Origin: an uncultured Collinsella sp.
GTDB taxonomy: Bacteria; Actinomycetota; Coriobacteriia; Coriobacteriales; Coriobacteriaceae
Direction of reading: 5' to 3'
Assembly (NCBI GenBank): GCA_902464495.1
Contig: CABQJK010000010.1
Location: forward strand, 1 to 60,221
Length of the DNA stretch: 60,221 nt
A program made the position numbers and the translations under genes. This document shows positions 34,668 through 43,438 of this stretch, one piece after another. The notes beneath the pieces are model-generated. The model had not been told where the DNA came from. It ran no database searches and was given only the letters and a program-made list of their open reading frames with translations. Within the stretch, counting starts at the first letter, position 1. Each line of letters starts with the position of its first letter.

Positions 34668-36546
34668 CCAGTCGTGTGGTCTGGGAGACATTGCTGTATC
34701 CGAGTTTAAGCTGCAGCTCGATGCCGCTGCTGCTGAGGAGCGCTACTCGGTCTTTTGGTGTAACGTGGGCGATGCGGGCAAGCATGCCGTGGCGAACTTC
34801 ATGGCCGATGTGTGCCAGACGGGCAAGGTCGTCGCGCTCACGCAGCTTGCAGACAACCGCGTCTTTCTGATGGTCAAAGCAGGCATGAAGACGGGCGACC
34901 TCAACGCTTCGCTTTATCAGGAGCAAGTGGTTCCGATTAAAACTAATTGGAACGAGTTGGACGATTACGTTGCGCTCCGTCTGCTGTTCAACTCCTGCTC
35001 TCAGTTTGAGGGGATTGAGGACGAGGCTCCCAATGACACCGGGCACCTGTATGTCATTAGCGCCAAGGGCGCTCGCCGCGATGCTGTCGAAAGCGATGGA
35101 AGGGGACCTGCCAAGATCGAAACGGTTGAAATCGTTATCGACGAGGATTGCGCCTTCGATCTTAAGATTCGGACGTTTTCCAAGCGCCGTGTGCTTATTG
35201 GCAGGGCACAAGGTGACGAGAAAGAGCTCGAGAAGATTAAGAGCCAAGTAGGCTACAGGCTATCGCCCGTGGCGACGATGGTGCTTGCCCATGAACAAAA
35301 GGACGAGTACATCCTGCGTCGTGCCAGGGGCGACAAGCCGTCCAAGCGTCGTGATCTGACGTTCTCGGCCCAGGCGGACAAAGTCGCCTATACCAAGAAG
35401 GGCATTTTGTACCGAGAGCTGCAGATTCTTGAACGCCGTTACAGCGACTTCGCGCGGGTGACGCTCATGGAATACCCGCGCAAGAGCTTCTACGAGGTGC
35501 TCAAGGGTGATGAATACGCTCGCGTAGTTGCGGAGCGCATGGTGGGGCAGCGAATCGTGGTGTCGTTTGCGCGTAATGGGTTTGCCGAAGTGGCACGCCG
35601 GCTGGCCGATCGACTTAACGATTCCTCGTGGGGCGTTCGCGCATCGTATGGCGGAAGGACCGTGGATTCGCGGGCGCTGAACCTTGTCGTTGTGCCCAAT
35701 GAGGTTGCTGAGGACGACGGCTATGCCTTGCATGCCGGCGTGGTGGAACAACACGTGACGCCGGATGTGTGCGAACCACTATTTAAGGTGGCATCAAAGC
35801 AAAAGGATCGCAACGCGCAAGAGGCGATCCTGGGTGCCATGCTCAAAGAACTGCTGGTAAAGCAGGATGTTGTCAACAAGCGGGTGACGGCGTTTGACCT
35901 TGACGCTTTGGGTATTGAGTCGGTGACGGTGTGCGGCTTGGTCGATGTGCCGCACAAAGAGAAGGGCAAGATTGAGCTGGATTCGCGTATCGCTACGTTG
36001 GCGATTGGCGCGGATGGTGGCATGCGCTATGCCTCACATTCGGCGGAGGATGGTCCCGAGGACGAGATGGAACTCGATTTGCTGACCGCGGACGGCAAGC
36101 TCGATAAGGGGGCCTATGTCTTTGACGTGCATGCGGACGGGAGGTCTATGCTTGCGCGCGTGCGGGATACGGGACTGACGACGTTGTCCAACAACTTTAT
36201 GGCCCTGGTGGGCGAGCATCAGCTCACAGGCAAGGCAGGGCGTAAGAAGGAGTTTTTCGAGAGCTATAACTCGCCTTATTACGGCATTGGAACGTTCGAG
36301 CGCGCGGGCAAGACTTGCTATTTTGTGGGCGTCAACAACGGCACCCAGGAGGATATGGCAACTGCGATTCACGTGCGGTCGATTGAGGTGCTCGAAGGCG
36401 ATGATTTGTCTGAGCTGCTGGTTCAGCTGGTCAACGTGGGCCTTTCGCGCTACAAGGCCCCTTCTAGGTGGCCGATTCCGGTCAAGTATCTCAACGAATA
36501 TGCCGCGCGCGAGGGTGCGGCGGTGGAGAGCGCTGTTCATTCGTGA
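34651..36546 (+). CDS. Putative Argonaute/PIWI-like protein paired with the helicase-nuclease
   Basis: A 631-aa protein of uncertain family. Residues 343-410 (LNLVVVPNEV, Y358, then EQHVT at 366-370 and a helix with Lys) resemble an Argonaute MID segment, where Tyr, Gln and Lys hold a guide 5' end. The C-terminus VNVGLSRYKAPSRWPIPVKY (595-614), followed by LNEYA, resembles the terminal PIWI motif before which the strands YYGIGTF and TCYFVGVNN lie. I cannot place a complete DEDX catalytic set, so it may be inactive as a slicer. GTG 34651, preceded by GGAGGCGG, overlaps the helicase gene. The helicase-plus-REase context matches pPIWI-RE-type modules described in bacteria. Confidence 0.5.
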   Translation: MQSKHNQSCGLGDIAVSEFKLQLDAAAAEERYSVFWCNVGDAGKHAVANFMADVCQTGKVVALTQLADNRVFLMVKAGMKTGDLNASLYQEQVVPIKTNWNELDDYVALRLLFNSCSQFEGIEDEAPNDTGHLYVISAKGARRDAVESDGRGPAKIETVEIVIDEDCAFDLKIRTFSKRRVLIGRAQGDEKELEKIKSQVGYRLSPVATMVLAHEQKDEYILRRARGDKPSKRRDLTFSAQADKVAYTKKGILYRELQILERRYSDFARVTLMEYPRKSFYEVLKGDEYARVVAERMVGQRIVVSFARNGFAEVARRLADRLNDSSWGVRASYGGRTVDSRALNLVVVPNEVAEDDGYALHAGVVEQHVTPDVCEPLFKVASKQKDRNAQEAILGAMLKELLVKQDVVNKRVTAFDLDALGIESVTVCGLVDVPHKEKGKIELDSRIATLAIGADGGMRYASHSAEDGPEDEMELDLLTADGKLDKGAYVFDVHADGRSMLARVRDTGLTTLSNNFMALVGEHQLTGKAGRKKEFFESYNSPYYGIGTFERAGKTCYFVGVNNGTQEDMATAIHVRSIEVLEGDDLSELLVQLVNVGLSRYKAPSRWPIPVKYLNEYAAREGAAVESAVHS

Positions 36547-36588
36547 GGAGACAAAATCGTTATAAGCGCTAGAAATCTAAAAAAGTTC

Positions 36589-36617
36589 TTGCACACTACA
36601 ATTAGAGCACATATACT
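36589..36617 (+). promoter_or_regulatory. Promoter of the small acidic gene at 36695
   Basis: A -35 box TTGCAC (36589-36594) and a -10 box TATACT (36612-36617) are separated by exactly 17 bp. The predicted leader of about 70 nt contains the hairpin GGTCTC-AAAG-GAGACC (36640-36655). Confidence 0.7.
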
Positions 36618-36694
36618 GCAGTCATAGCACATGAGATGGGGTCTCAAAGGAGACCAAGCACAGCAAGTTGAGATGATGTTTAAGGGGCTTGAGC

Positions 36695-36919
36695 GTGAAT
36701 ACCAGCAATTTCATCTTTTACAACGACAATACCGACGAAATCGATCTCGACGCTATTCGAGACTGCTATTGCAGTTCTGAGGCAATGAGCAGGCAGTATT
36801 ATCAGGATGGCTCTGAGCTGAGCGCTGAAGAACTCGAGTATCTGAACGATGTTGAGCGCGAGTGGGAGTACGAGCTTGGGGTCTGCCTGCGCCGACCCGC
36901 TTGCGAATTGGCTGCCTGA
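36695..36919 (+). CDS. Small highly acidic protein
   Basis: A 74-aa protein with roughly a quarter Asp/Glu and few basic residues (NTDEIDLDAIRD; SELSAEELEYLNDVEREWEY). No membrane segment. GTG 36695 is preferred to TTG 36689 because AAGGGG lies 7 bp upstream. It has its own promoter with a small leader hairpin. Its charge would suit a DNA-mimic or toxin-neutralising role for the adjacent system, but this is speculation. Confidence 0.6.
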   Translation: MNTSNFIFYNDNTDEIDLDAIRDCYCSSEAMSRQYYQDGSELSAEELEYLNDVEREWEYELGVCLRRPACELAA

Positions 36920-37010
36920 TTTTAATGGCACCGGTATCGCCTCTTCTAGTGGGGCGCGTCGGATTGATTGTCTGCGTCAAACAACAGCTCATCGTGGGAA
37001 GGAATCGGCA

Positions 37011-40000
37011 ATGAGCAGGAACATGAACAAGAACACTGGCTGTGGTATTTCGGGTAAGGCCAAGGCTGTGGGGCGCGTGGCAACGGTCGCCGCGGCAACG
37101 ATCGCCATGACGAGTGGCTCGCTGCTGTCTCCGCTGACTGCGGTGGCGCAGAGTGCTGGCGGCATTGAAGCTGCGGGTGCGTCTGCTGCGGTGATGTCTC
37201 CGCTGACGAGCACTGCTGCGGCGGGTGCCGGCGTGGGCGCTACGTCTGCTGCACGGAAGGTTGCGAGCCTGCAGGCAGCTGTGGATGCGGCGCGCGCCAA
37301 GGCGGCGGCCGCAAAGGCGGATTTGGAAACGGCGGCTGTCCCTTACGACGTTGCTGCCGCCAAACAGCAGCAAGCGCAGGGCGCTTACGACGCAGCTCGC
37401 GGTGCAAGCGACGCTGCTGCTACTGCTGCGTCGGCCGAGCTGGAGCAGCAGATGGGCGCCGCGCAGGACAAGGCCGATGCGGATGTTAAGGCGCTTGAAG
37501 GTGCACAGGCTGCGCTCGATGCTGCCAAGAAGGACTTGGCGGATAAGGACGATGTGCTCGCGGCTGCCCAGAAGGCGGCTGCTGATGCCCAGGTCGCGCT
37601 CGAGGCTGCGCAGGCTGCCGCGTCCGATGCAACTCCCGAGGCCGTTGCTGCGGCCCAAGCTGCCGCCGAGCAGGCCGCAGTCGAGTTGGGGCAGGCGAAA
37701 CAGCAGGCGGCTGACGCACAGGCCAAGCTTGCGGATGCCCAGACTGCTGCCGATGCTGCTGCGGCTAAAAAGCAGGATGCCCAGGCCAAGCTTTCGACTG
37801 CTCAGCAGGCAAAGGCCGCGGCAGATGCGGATGTGGACGCCGCGCAGGCGGCCTACGATGCTGCCAAGGTTGATCTTGACCGCGCCGAGCAGGGTGCTGC
37901 GGGTCCGGAGTACGAGGCCGCCAAGGCAAAGGTGACCGCTGCCTCCGAGGCGCTGTCTGCCGCGAAGTCCGTTCAGTCGCAGCGCGAGAGTGAACTCGCT
38001 GCCGCTTCGCAGGAAGTGACCACTGCTGAGGGCGAGGTGCAGGCTGCCCAGCAGGCGCTCGCCGATCAGCAGCAAGCTGCGGTCGATGCCCAGGTCAAGC
38101 TGGATGCCGCTGCTGCCGCCAAGGCTGCTGCCGACACCGCCGTCGACCAGGCCAAAGCCGATCATGCCTCTGCGCTTACGGCGCTGGTCGATGCCCAGGC
38201 CAAGCTCTCGGCCGCCAAGGACGAGAAAGATGCTGCCGACAAGGCACTTGACCAGGCAAAGGCTCAAAAACAGCAGGCCGACCAGGCTGTTGCTCAGGCG
38301 CAGGCCAAGCTCGATGCCGCTCAGGCCACGGCGAATGCTTCGGCGGAGAACTACCGTCAGGGTGCTATCACGTTCTTTAAGAGCGTGGGCGCCGATGAGG
38401 CTGCGAACCTCATCCTCAACTGCAAACTCGCTAGCTACAACAAGGTGGGCGAGGAAGTTGATGCGACGAGCCTGACCAACATGAAGCAGGCAATCGTGTG
38501 GCTCAAGGCGTGCAACAAGTACCGTGCGAGCGTGGGCTTGGGCGAGCTCAAGGTGACGTACGACATGATGGCGACTGCCATTGCCGATGCGAATTACTCC
38601 GACACCAAGGTTGCGCACGCCGAGCAGTTCAGTGTGGGCGAAAACGTAGCGTGGAACTTCGGAAGTAATCCGTTTGAGCAGTGGGTTGATGAGGAAAAGA
38701 CCGTTTTCGACAGTGCGGCCGCCTCACTTGGCACGACAGGTCTTACGGGAAAGGCTGCTTTCGATTTTTATCGTCAGCATGGTAACGAAATCGATCTCTA
38801 TGTGGCTGAACATGGCGGACGTGTACATACGGTCGGCCATTACATCAACGTGATCAATCCCGACTACACCGTGACGGGCATGGGCGTCTGCACGCGTGGG
38901 ACGATGGGCGGCTGGAAAACGCAGGCGCAGACGTTTGTTACGTCCGATAGATGGTGCGAGCCGTATAACGTTAACCCGATGACGGTCGCCGAGTACGAGG
39001 CCGCGCTGAATGCATGGTGCGATTCTCTGGCGAATCCCGAGCAGGGTGTTGATGCCGCTCGTAAGGAGCTCGCTGCCGCTCAGGGTGTGGCTGCTGGCGC
39101 TAGCAACAAGGTGAATGCAGCGGCGCAGGCCGTTGCTGCGAAGCAGGCGCAGGCCGATGCCGCTGCCGCTGATGTTGACGCCGCCGCGGCTGGGGTCTCG
39201 GATACCCAGGCTGCCGTGGGGGAAAAGCAGGCGGCGGCCGAGGTCGCCGCGCGTGCCGTGAGCGATGCTCGCGCCGATCTGAACGCGGCCAACGCTTCGG
39301 TTGCCGCGGCGCAGGGCGTTGTTGCCGCCAAGTCCGGTGCGCTCGATGTCGCCAAGGACAAGGCTGCTGCCGCCCAGCGTGCGCTGGATGCTGCTCGCGC
39401 CAGTGTTAGCGACAAGGAAGACGCACTCACTGCTGCTCAGGATGAGCTGGCTGCGTATTCGGCCGATGTCGCCGCTGCTCAGCGTGCATTTGATGCGGCG
39501 TCTTCGGTGCTCGAGGATGCTCGTGCCGTCCAGCGCGAGACGCAGGCTGCGCTGACTGCCGCCAAGGGCGCGGCTGATCAGGCTGACGTTGAGGCCGCTT
39601 TGGCTCAGGCTGAACTTGGCACTGCTAAGGGAGTAGCGGCAAATGCTCGTGCTGCCATAACCGCTGCCCAGGCGAAGTCCGATGCGGCTGCTGCTCGCGC
39701 GGCTCAGCTTAAGGGCGCGGCAACTGCGCTTGATCAGGCGACGGATGCCAAGGCTGCCGCCGACGCCGCTGCTGATGCGGCGACGTTGGCTGTGGTTGAT
39801 GCCGAGTACGACGTGGTTGCAGCTGACGATGCCGTGGCGGATGCGGCTGCCGCTCGCGATGCTTCCGCCGACGCGGTTGCTCGCCTGCGTGGGATTAATC
39901 TCGCCGATGCCATTGCTAAGGGCGGCGATGCCGCTGCGGACGAGGCGCTCAACGCCAAGATCGCCGCGGCCCACGATGCCGCCGTACGCGCTGCTGCCGC

Positions 40001-40358
40001 TAAGGCGGAACTCGATGCAGCTGTAGCCGCGACCGATGCCGTGGCACCGGCCTACTTGGGGGCGCTTGCCAACTATAACGCCGCCAAGGCCGAGCTCGAC
40101 CAGGCTATTGCTGCACTCAACGCCGAAATTGCCCGTCAGGATGAGGCCGAGCGCACCGCTGCCCAGGCTCAAGCTACTCAGGTGACGTATCAGGCTAAGC
40201 ACATGGCTGCAAAGACCGAGGCCACAACACAGCAGACGACGATGCCCGCCACGGGCGATACGTCCGACCTGCTGGGCGAGACGTTCGTAATCGGCGGCAC
40301 GGTCCTGGTTGCCGCCGGCGTCTTCCTGTCCGATAAGCGCCATCAATTGATCCGTTAG
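37011..40358 (+). CDS. Sortase-anchored coiled-coil surface protein with central CAP/SCP domain
   Basis: A 1115-aa cell-wall protein. After a signal peptide (about 1-46) come ~390 residues of Ala/Lys/Asp/Gln-rich heptads forming a long coiled coil. A CAP/SCP-like domain follows at about 445-660 (NKYRASVGLGELKV; HAEQFSVGENVAW; VGHYINVINPDYTVTGMGVC), then a second coiled coil of about 400 residues. The end has an MPATGDTS sortase signal, a hydrophobic helix (FVIGGTVLVAAGVFL) and a KRHQLIR tail. MPATG is used in place of LPxTG. It probably projects a CAP domain on a stalk from the cell wall. ATG 37011 follows GGAAGGAA. Confidence 0.88.
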   Translation: MSRNMNKNTGCGISGKAKAVGRVATVAAATIAMTSGSLLSPLTAVAQSAGGIEAAGASAAVMSPLTSTAAAGAGVGATSAARKVASLQAAVDAARAKAAAAKADLETAAVPYDVAAAKQQQAQGAYDAARGASDAAATAASAELEQQMGAAQDKADADVKALEGAQAALDAAKKDLADKDDVLAAAQKAAADAQVALEAAQAAASDATPEAVAAAQAAAEQAAVELGQAKQQAADAQAKLADAQTAADAAAAKKQDAQAKLSTAQQAKAAADADVDAAQAAYDAAKVDLDRAEQGAAGPEYEAAKAKVTAASEALSAAKSVQSQRESELAAASQEVTTAEGEVQAAQQALADQQQAAVDAQVKLDAAAAAKAAADTAVDQAKADHASALTALVDAQAKLSAAKDEKDAADKALDQAKAQKQQADQAVAQAQAKLDAAQATANASAENYRQGAITFFKSVGADEAANLILNCKLASYNKVGEEVDATSLTNMKQAIVWLKACNKYRASVGLGELKVTYDMMATAIADANYSDTKVAHAEQFSVGENVAWNFGSNPFEQWVDEEKTVFDSAAASLGTTGLTGKAAFDFYRQHGNEIDLYVAEHGGRVHTVGHYINVINPDYTVTGMGVCTRGTMGGWKTQAQTFVTSDRWCEPYNVNPMTVAEYEAALNAWCDSLANPEQGVDAARKELAAAQGVAAGASNKVNAAAQAVAAKQAQADAAAADVDAAAAGVSDTQAAVGEKQAAAEVAARAVSDARADLNAANASVAAAQGVVAAKSGALDVAKDKAAAAQRALDAARASVSDKEDALTAAQDELAAYSADVAAAQRAFDAASSVLEDARAVQRETQAALTAAKGAADQADVEAALAQAELGTAKGVAANARAAITAAQAKSDAAAARAAQLKGAATALDQATDAKAAADAAADAATLAVVDAEYDVVAADDAVADAAAARDASADAVARLRGINLADAIAKGGDAAADEALNAKIAAAHDAAVRAAAAKAELDAAVAATDAVAPAYLGALANYNAAKAELDQAIAALNAEIARQDEAERTAAQAQATQVTYQAKHMAAKTEATTQQTTMPATGDTSDLLGETFVIGGTVLVAAGVFLSDKRHQLIR

Positions 40359-40461
40359 GGACGGAGGAAAACGGATCGCTTTCGGTGCGCGCTGCAGGGG
40401 ACATGGACCCTGTTGCGCGCGCCGTGTTTTATGACTTCAAAAGGTGATTAAGGAGGAATGC

Positions 40462-40818
40462 ATGCAAATAAGAGGAGAAGCTGCGATTGCCTGTGGATTT
40501 ATGGCGGGCTTGGCAACTGGCCTGCTGTTCGACGGGTGCTTTGACGGCTACATTAACCGATTCCATGGCTCGGGTTTTTTGAGAAGCAGGCCCCATAAAT
40601 CGGCGCAGGCTCGCCAAAAGGTGGCCGCGCCCATCGAACCTCGCAGCGTGGACGCCTCAAAAATCAAGGTAATCGTCACCAAGAACGGCAAGATTTATCA
40701 CCGCGCTTCGGGCTGTAAGGGACTTCCCCAAAGCGCCATTAGAACAAGCGTGCCACTGGCGGCAGCACTCAAACGGGGTAAGACTCCCTGCCCAGTATGT
40801 TGCCCGCCAACGGTTTAG
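40462..40818 (+). CDS. Small protein with N-terminal hydrophobic segment and YHRxxxC...CPVC zinc-type domain
   Basis: A 118-aa protein. A weak N-terminal membrane or signal helix (IACGFMAGLATGLLF) precedes a linker and a C-terminal domain with VTKNGKIYHRASGCKGL and KTPCPVCCPP. The pattern Y-H-x3-C...P-C-x-x-C recurs in small secreted or membrane-tethered domains attached to nucleases and competence-like proteins, with His and Cys residues likely binding zinc. ATG 40462 follows AAGGAGGAATGC. The gene is a single unit after the surface-protein gene. Confidence 0.7.
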   Translation: MQIRGEAAIACGFMAGLATGLLFDGCFDGYINRFHGSGFLRSRPHKSAQARQKVAAPIEPRSVDASKIKVIVTKNGKIYHRASGCKGLPQSAIRTSVPLAAALKRGKTPCPVCCPPTV

Positions 40819-40970
40819 ATGCTCTTTCGAGAGTGCTTCACAATGCTGCGGAGTCTGTGGACGCACTGGTCTAAAAACGCGTCCGCACGGCGTGGGAGAC
40901 TTAACCTGCCGCCTTGCTCTGTCTCGGCGGCATGGACGTAAGCAACGACCCCCTAAGGAGTTCGATACCA

Positions 40971-41210
40971 ATGAGTGAAAACGCAAAACATCTCGTAAAG
41001 AAGGGTGTAATGGACGCGGGGCCGTGCCTCGCGTTGTGCCTTGCCGGCGCGGCGGTCGCGCTGCTGGCCGCTCTGGGGCCTTTCGACGTGCTTCGAAGCG
41101 CGAGCTATCTGCACGTTTGCTTCGCCCTCGCCGGCGCCATGGCGACCGGTGGCGTGCTCGATTTGATCTTTTGGGTGTTTGACCCGTTTGGATGGAAGAA
41201 CGAAGGGTAA
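40971..41210 (+). CDS. Small two-helix membrane protein
   Basis: A 79-aa protein with two predicted membrane helices (ALCLAGAAVALLAAL and VCFALAGAMATGGVLDLIFW) and short charged ends. ATG 40971 follows AAGGAG. The function is unknown. It precedes the three metallophosphoesterase genes by 86 bp and may share their transcript. Confidence 0.6.
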   Translation: MSENAKHLVKKGVMDAGPCLALCLAGAAVALLAALGPFDVLRSASYLHVCFALAGAMATGGVLDLIFWVFDPFGWKNEG

Positions 41211-41296
41211 GCCCTAAAGGACGGAGTGGCTGGGGGACTGGTATTGATTCCCGGCGTCGGATTGGTCTGAGCCGCGCGGCGCGGAGGTGTTGTTTG

Positions 41297-42013
41297 ATGT
41301 CCATTTTTGTTACCGGAGACGTTCACGGTATTGCCGAATACGGGGCGAGCCGATTCTCGTCGCACAGCTGGCCGCTGGGCCGAACGCTGACGCGCGGCGA
41401 CGTGGTGATCGTTGCCGGCGACTTTGGCTTTATATGGAGCGGATCGAACACCGACAAATACTGGCTCGACTGGTTTGAGTCCAAGCCCTGGACCACGTGT
41501 TTTGTCGATGGCAATCATGAGAATCACCATCTGCTGGCGGAGCTGCCGATGTGGGAGTGGAATGGTGGCCTCGTCCACGAGGCGCGCCCGCACGTGCTCC
41601 ATCTGATGCGCGGCGAGGTATTCGACATCGCGGGGACCACGGTCCTTGCCATGGGTGGCGCTGCGAGCCACGACAAGCAATGGCGCCAGGAGGGGAAGAC
41701 CTGGTGGCCCGAGGAAATGCCGAGCGAGAGCGAGATGGAACACTGTCGTGCTTCGCTCGACTGCATGGGGTGGAAGGTCGACTATGTGGTGACTCACGAG
41801 GCCCCGGTCGATTTGGCGGACGAGCTGTGCATGGAGTGCAATCGCGAGTTCTACGACGACGCGCTGCAGAACTTCTTGGGCGAGCTCGACGGTCGGCTCG
41901 ACTACCGCACTTGGTTCTTTGGCCATTACCATGACGACGAATGGCGCGATGGCAAGCATCGTCTTATCTACCAAGATGTCGTGCCGATCGAAGCGCGGCG
42001 CACCGATGAGTAG
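41297..42013 (+). CDS. Metallophosphoesterase (first of three in a row)
   Basis: A 238-aa calcineurin-like phosphoesterase. Motifs in order: TGDVHGIAEY, VIVAGDFGFIW, VDGNHENHH, VVTHEAPVD and FGHYHDDE. The family hydrolyses phosphomono- or diesters with a two-metal centre; the substrate is unknown. No signal peptide, so cytosolic. It shares its pattern with the third gene of the set (GDIHGGLD; GDFGFPWD; DGNHERFD), suggesting duplication. ATG 41297 was chosen because it directly begins the conserved first strand. Confidence 0.88.
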   Translation: MSIFVTGDVHGIAEYGASRFSSHSWPLGRTLTRGDVVIVAGDFGFIWSGSNTDKYWLDWFESKPWTTCFVDGNHENHHLLAELPMWEWNGGLVHEARPHVLHLMRGEVFDIAGTTVLAMGGAASHDKQWRQEGKTWWPEEMPSESEMEHCRASLDCMGWKVDYVVTHEAPVDLADELCMECNREFYDDALQNFLGELDGRLDYRTWFFGHYHDDEWRDGKHRLIYQDVVPIEARRTDE

Positions 42014-42060
42014 AGCGCGGCGGCGAAGGCAGTCATGAGCAAGAACGTTAGGAGACCCCC

Positions 42061-42699
42061 ATGATCTGGTTTACCAGCGATACCCATTTTGGGCACGAGA
42101 ACATGCTGCGGTTCAGCGGCAGGCCGTGGTCGACCGTTGCGCAGATGAACGACGCCATCATCGATAACATTAACAGCAAGATCGCTGCGGACGACGAGCT
42201 CTATATTCTAGGCGACTTCAGCTTTAAGATGACGGTCCAGGATGCCTATGAGCTGCGCAAAAGGATTGTCTGCAAGCGTGTTCATCTGCTGCCCGGCAAC
42301 CATGACAAGGACTGGTCGCAGCCTGCGGTGGCGGGTGCTTTTATCGTTGAGCCGCCCATCTGCGTGCTCAAGATCGACCGGCAGAAAATCGTGCTGAGCC
42401 ACTATCCCATGACCGACTGGCAGGGCATGTCACATGGCGGCTGGCATCTGCATGGGCATATCCATAGTTGCGGCAGCGCGTACAACGAATTCAACCGCAA
42501 GCAGGGGCTGCTGCGCTACGACGTGGGCGTGGACGCCAACGATTATGCGCCGGTGAGCCTGGACGAGCTCAAGGCGTGGTTTGCGCAGGTAGACGAGCCG
42601 GTGTGCTGCGTTAAATGGCCGTGGTGGATCAATGCCACGGGCGACGAGCACATCGAACACGAGCTCGAGGCATACAAGAGGGAGGTAGTAATCCGATGA
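42061..42699 (+). CDS. Metallophosphoesterase (second of three)
   Basis: A 212-aa phosphoesterase of a different subgroup, starting MIWFTSDTHFGHENMLRFSG. Other motifs are YILGDFSF, LPGNHDKDW, VLSHYPM and HGHIHSCG. The small size and SDTHFGH start are typical of phage- and plasmid-associated YfcE-like or RNA-ligase-adjacent phosphoesterases, but no RNA repair gene is nearby. It overlaps the next gene by 4 bp (ATGA), so the two are translationally coupled. Confidence 0.88.
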   Translation: MIWFTSDTHFGHENMLRFSGRPWSTVAQMNDAIIDNINSKIAADDELYILGDFSFKMTVQDAYELRKRIVCKRVHLLPGNHDKDWSQPAVAGAFIVEPPICVLKIDRQKIVLSHYPMTDWQGMSHGGWHLHGHIHSCGSAYNEFNRKQGLLRYDVGVDANDYAPVSLDELKAWFAQVDEPVCCVKWPWWINATGDEHIEHELEAYKREVVIR

Positions 42700-43421
42700 C
42701 GGTCTATGTGACAGGCGACATCCACGGTGGGCTTGACATGCAAAAGCTCCGCGACTGGGAGCTTGGGGATGGCCTGACGAGCGACGACTATCTGATTGTC
42801 GCCGGCGACTTTGGCTTTCCGTGGGATTTCTCTGCCGAGGAATGCGCCGATATTGCCTGGCTCGAGTCGCGTCCCTACACCGTGCTCTTTGTCGACGGCA
42901 ATCACGAGCGCTTCGACCATTGGGCGGAGCGGCCCATGGAGCTGTGGCGCGGCGGGCTAACGCAGCGCCTGTCGGATACCTCGCCCATCCGGCGCCTGAC
43001 GCGCGGCGAGGTCTTCGAGCTCGACGGCTCAGCAATCTTTACCATGGGCGGCGCCACGAGCGTGGACAAGGAATACCGCATTCCGTATTCCAGCTGGTGG
43101 CCGCAGGAGTTGCCGGACGAGCGCAACTTTGAGGAGGCACGGACGAAGCTCGACAGCGTGGGCTGGAAGGTCGACTACGTGGTCACCCACACCTGCTCTA
43201 CGCGCATGCTTTCGCCCACGCTCTATCCGGCGCCCGGCTGGAATTGCCCCGCCGTCGATCGACTTACGGCATTTTTTGACGAGTTGGAAGACCGCTTGGA
43301 CTACAAGCGCTGGTACTACGGGCATTTTCATCGGGATGCCAACCCGACCGAGCGCCATACCGTGCTCTACGACTGCATCGTTCGCCTGGGCGACGAACTC
43401 CAGCCTTGGGATGTTGCGTAG
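42696..43421 (+). CDS. Metallophosphoesterase (third of three)
   Basis: A 241-aa phosphoesterase similar to the first of the set. Motifs are TGDIHGGLDM, VAGDFGFPWD, VDGNHERFDHW, VVTHTCSTRM and YGHFHRDAN. The conserved metal ligands are all present. Its ATG overlaps the stop of the previous gene. It converges on the gluQ gene with only 17 bp between stop codons. Confidence 0.88.
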   Translation: MTVYVTGDIHGGLDMQKLRDWELGDGLTSDDYLIVAGDFGFPWDFSAEECADIAWLESRPYTVLFVDGNHERFDHWAERPMELWRGGLTQRLSDTSPIRRLTRGEVFELDGSAIFTMGGATSVDKEYRIPYSSWWPQELPDERNFEEARTKLDSVGWKVDYVVTHTCSTRMLSPTLYPAPGWNCPAVDRLTAFFDELEDRLDYKRWYYGHFHRDANPTERHTVLYDCIVRLGDELQPWDVA

Positions 43422-43438
43422 GGGTGGGGCGTATTTGG

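Noticed and set aside
36753..40346. Long open frames on the minus strand opposite the surface-protein gene
   Set aside because: They are antisense shadows of Ala-rich coiled-coil coding; the plus-strand frame has a signal peptide, CAP domain and sortase signal.
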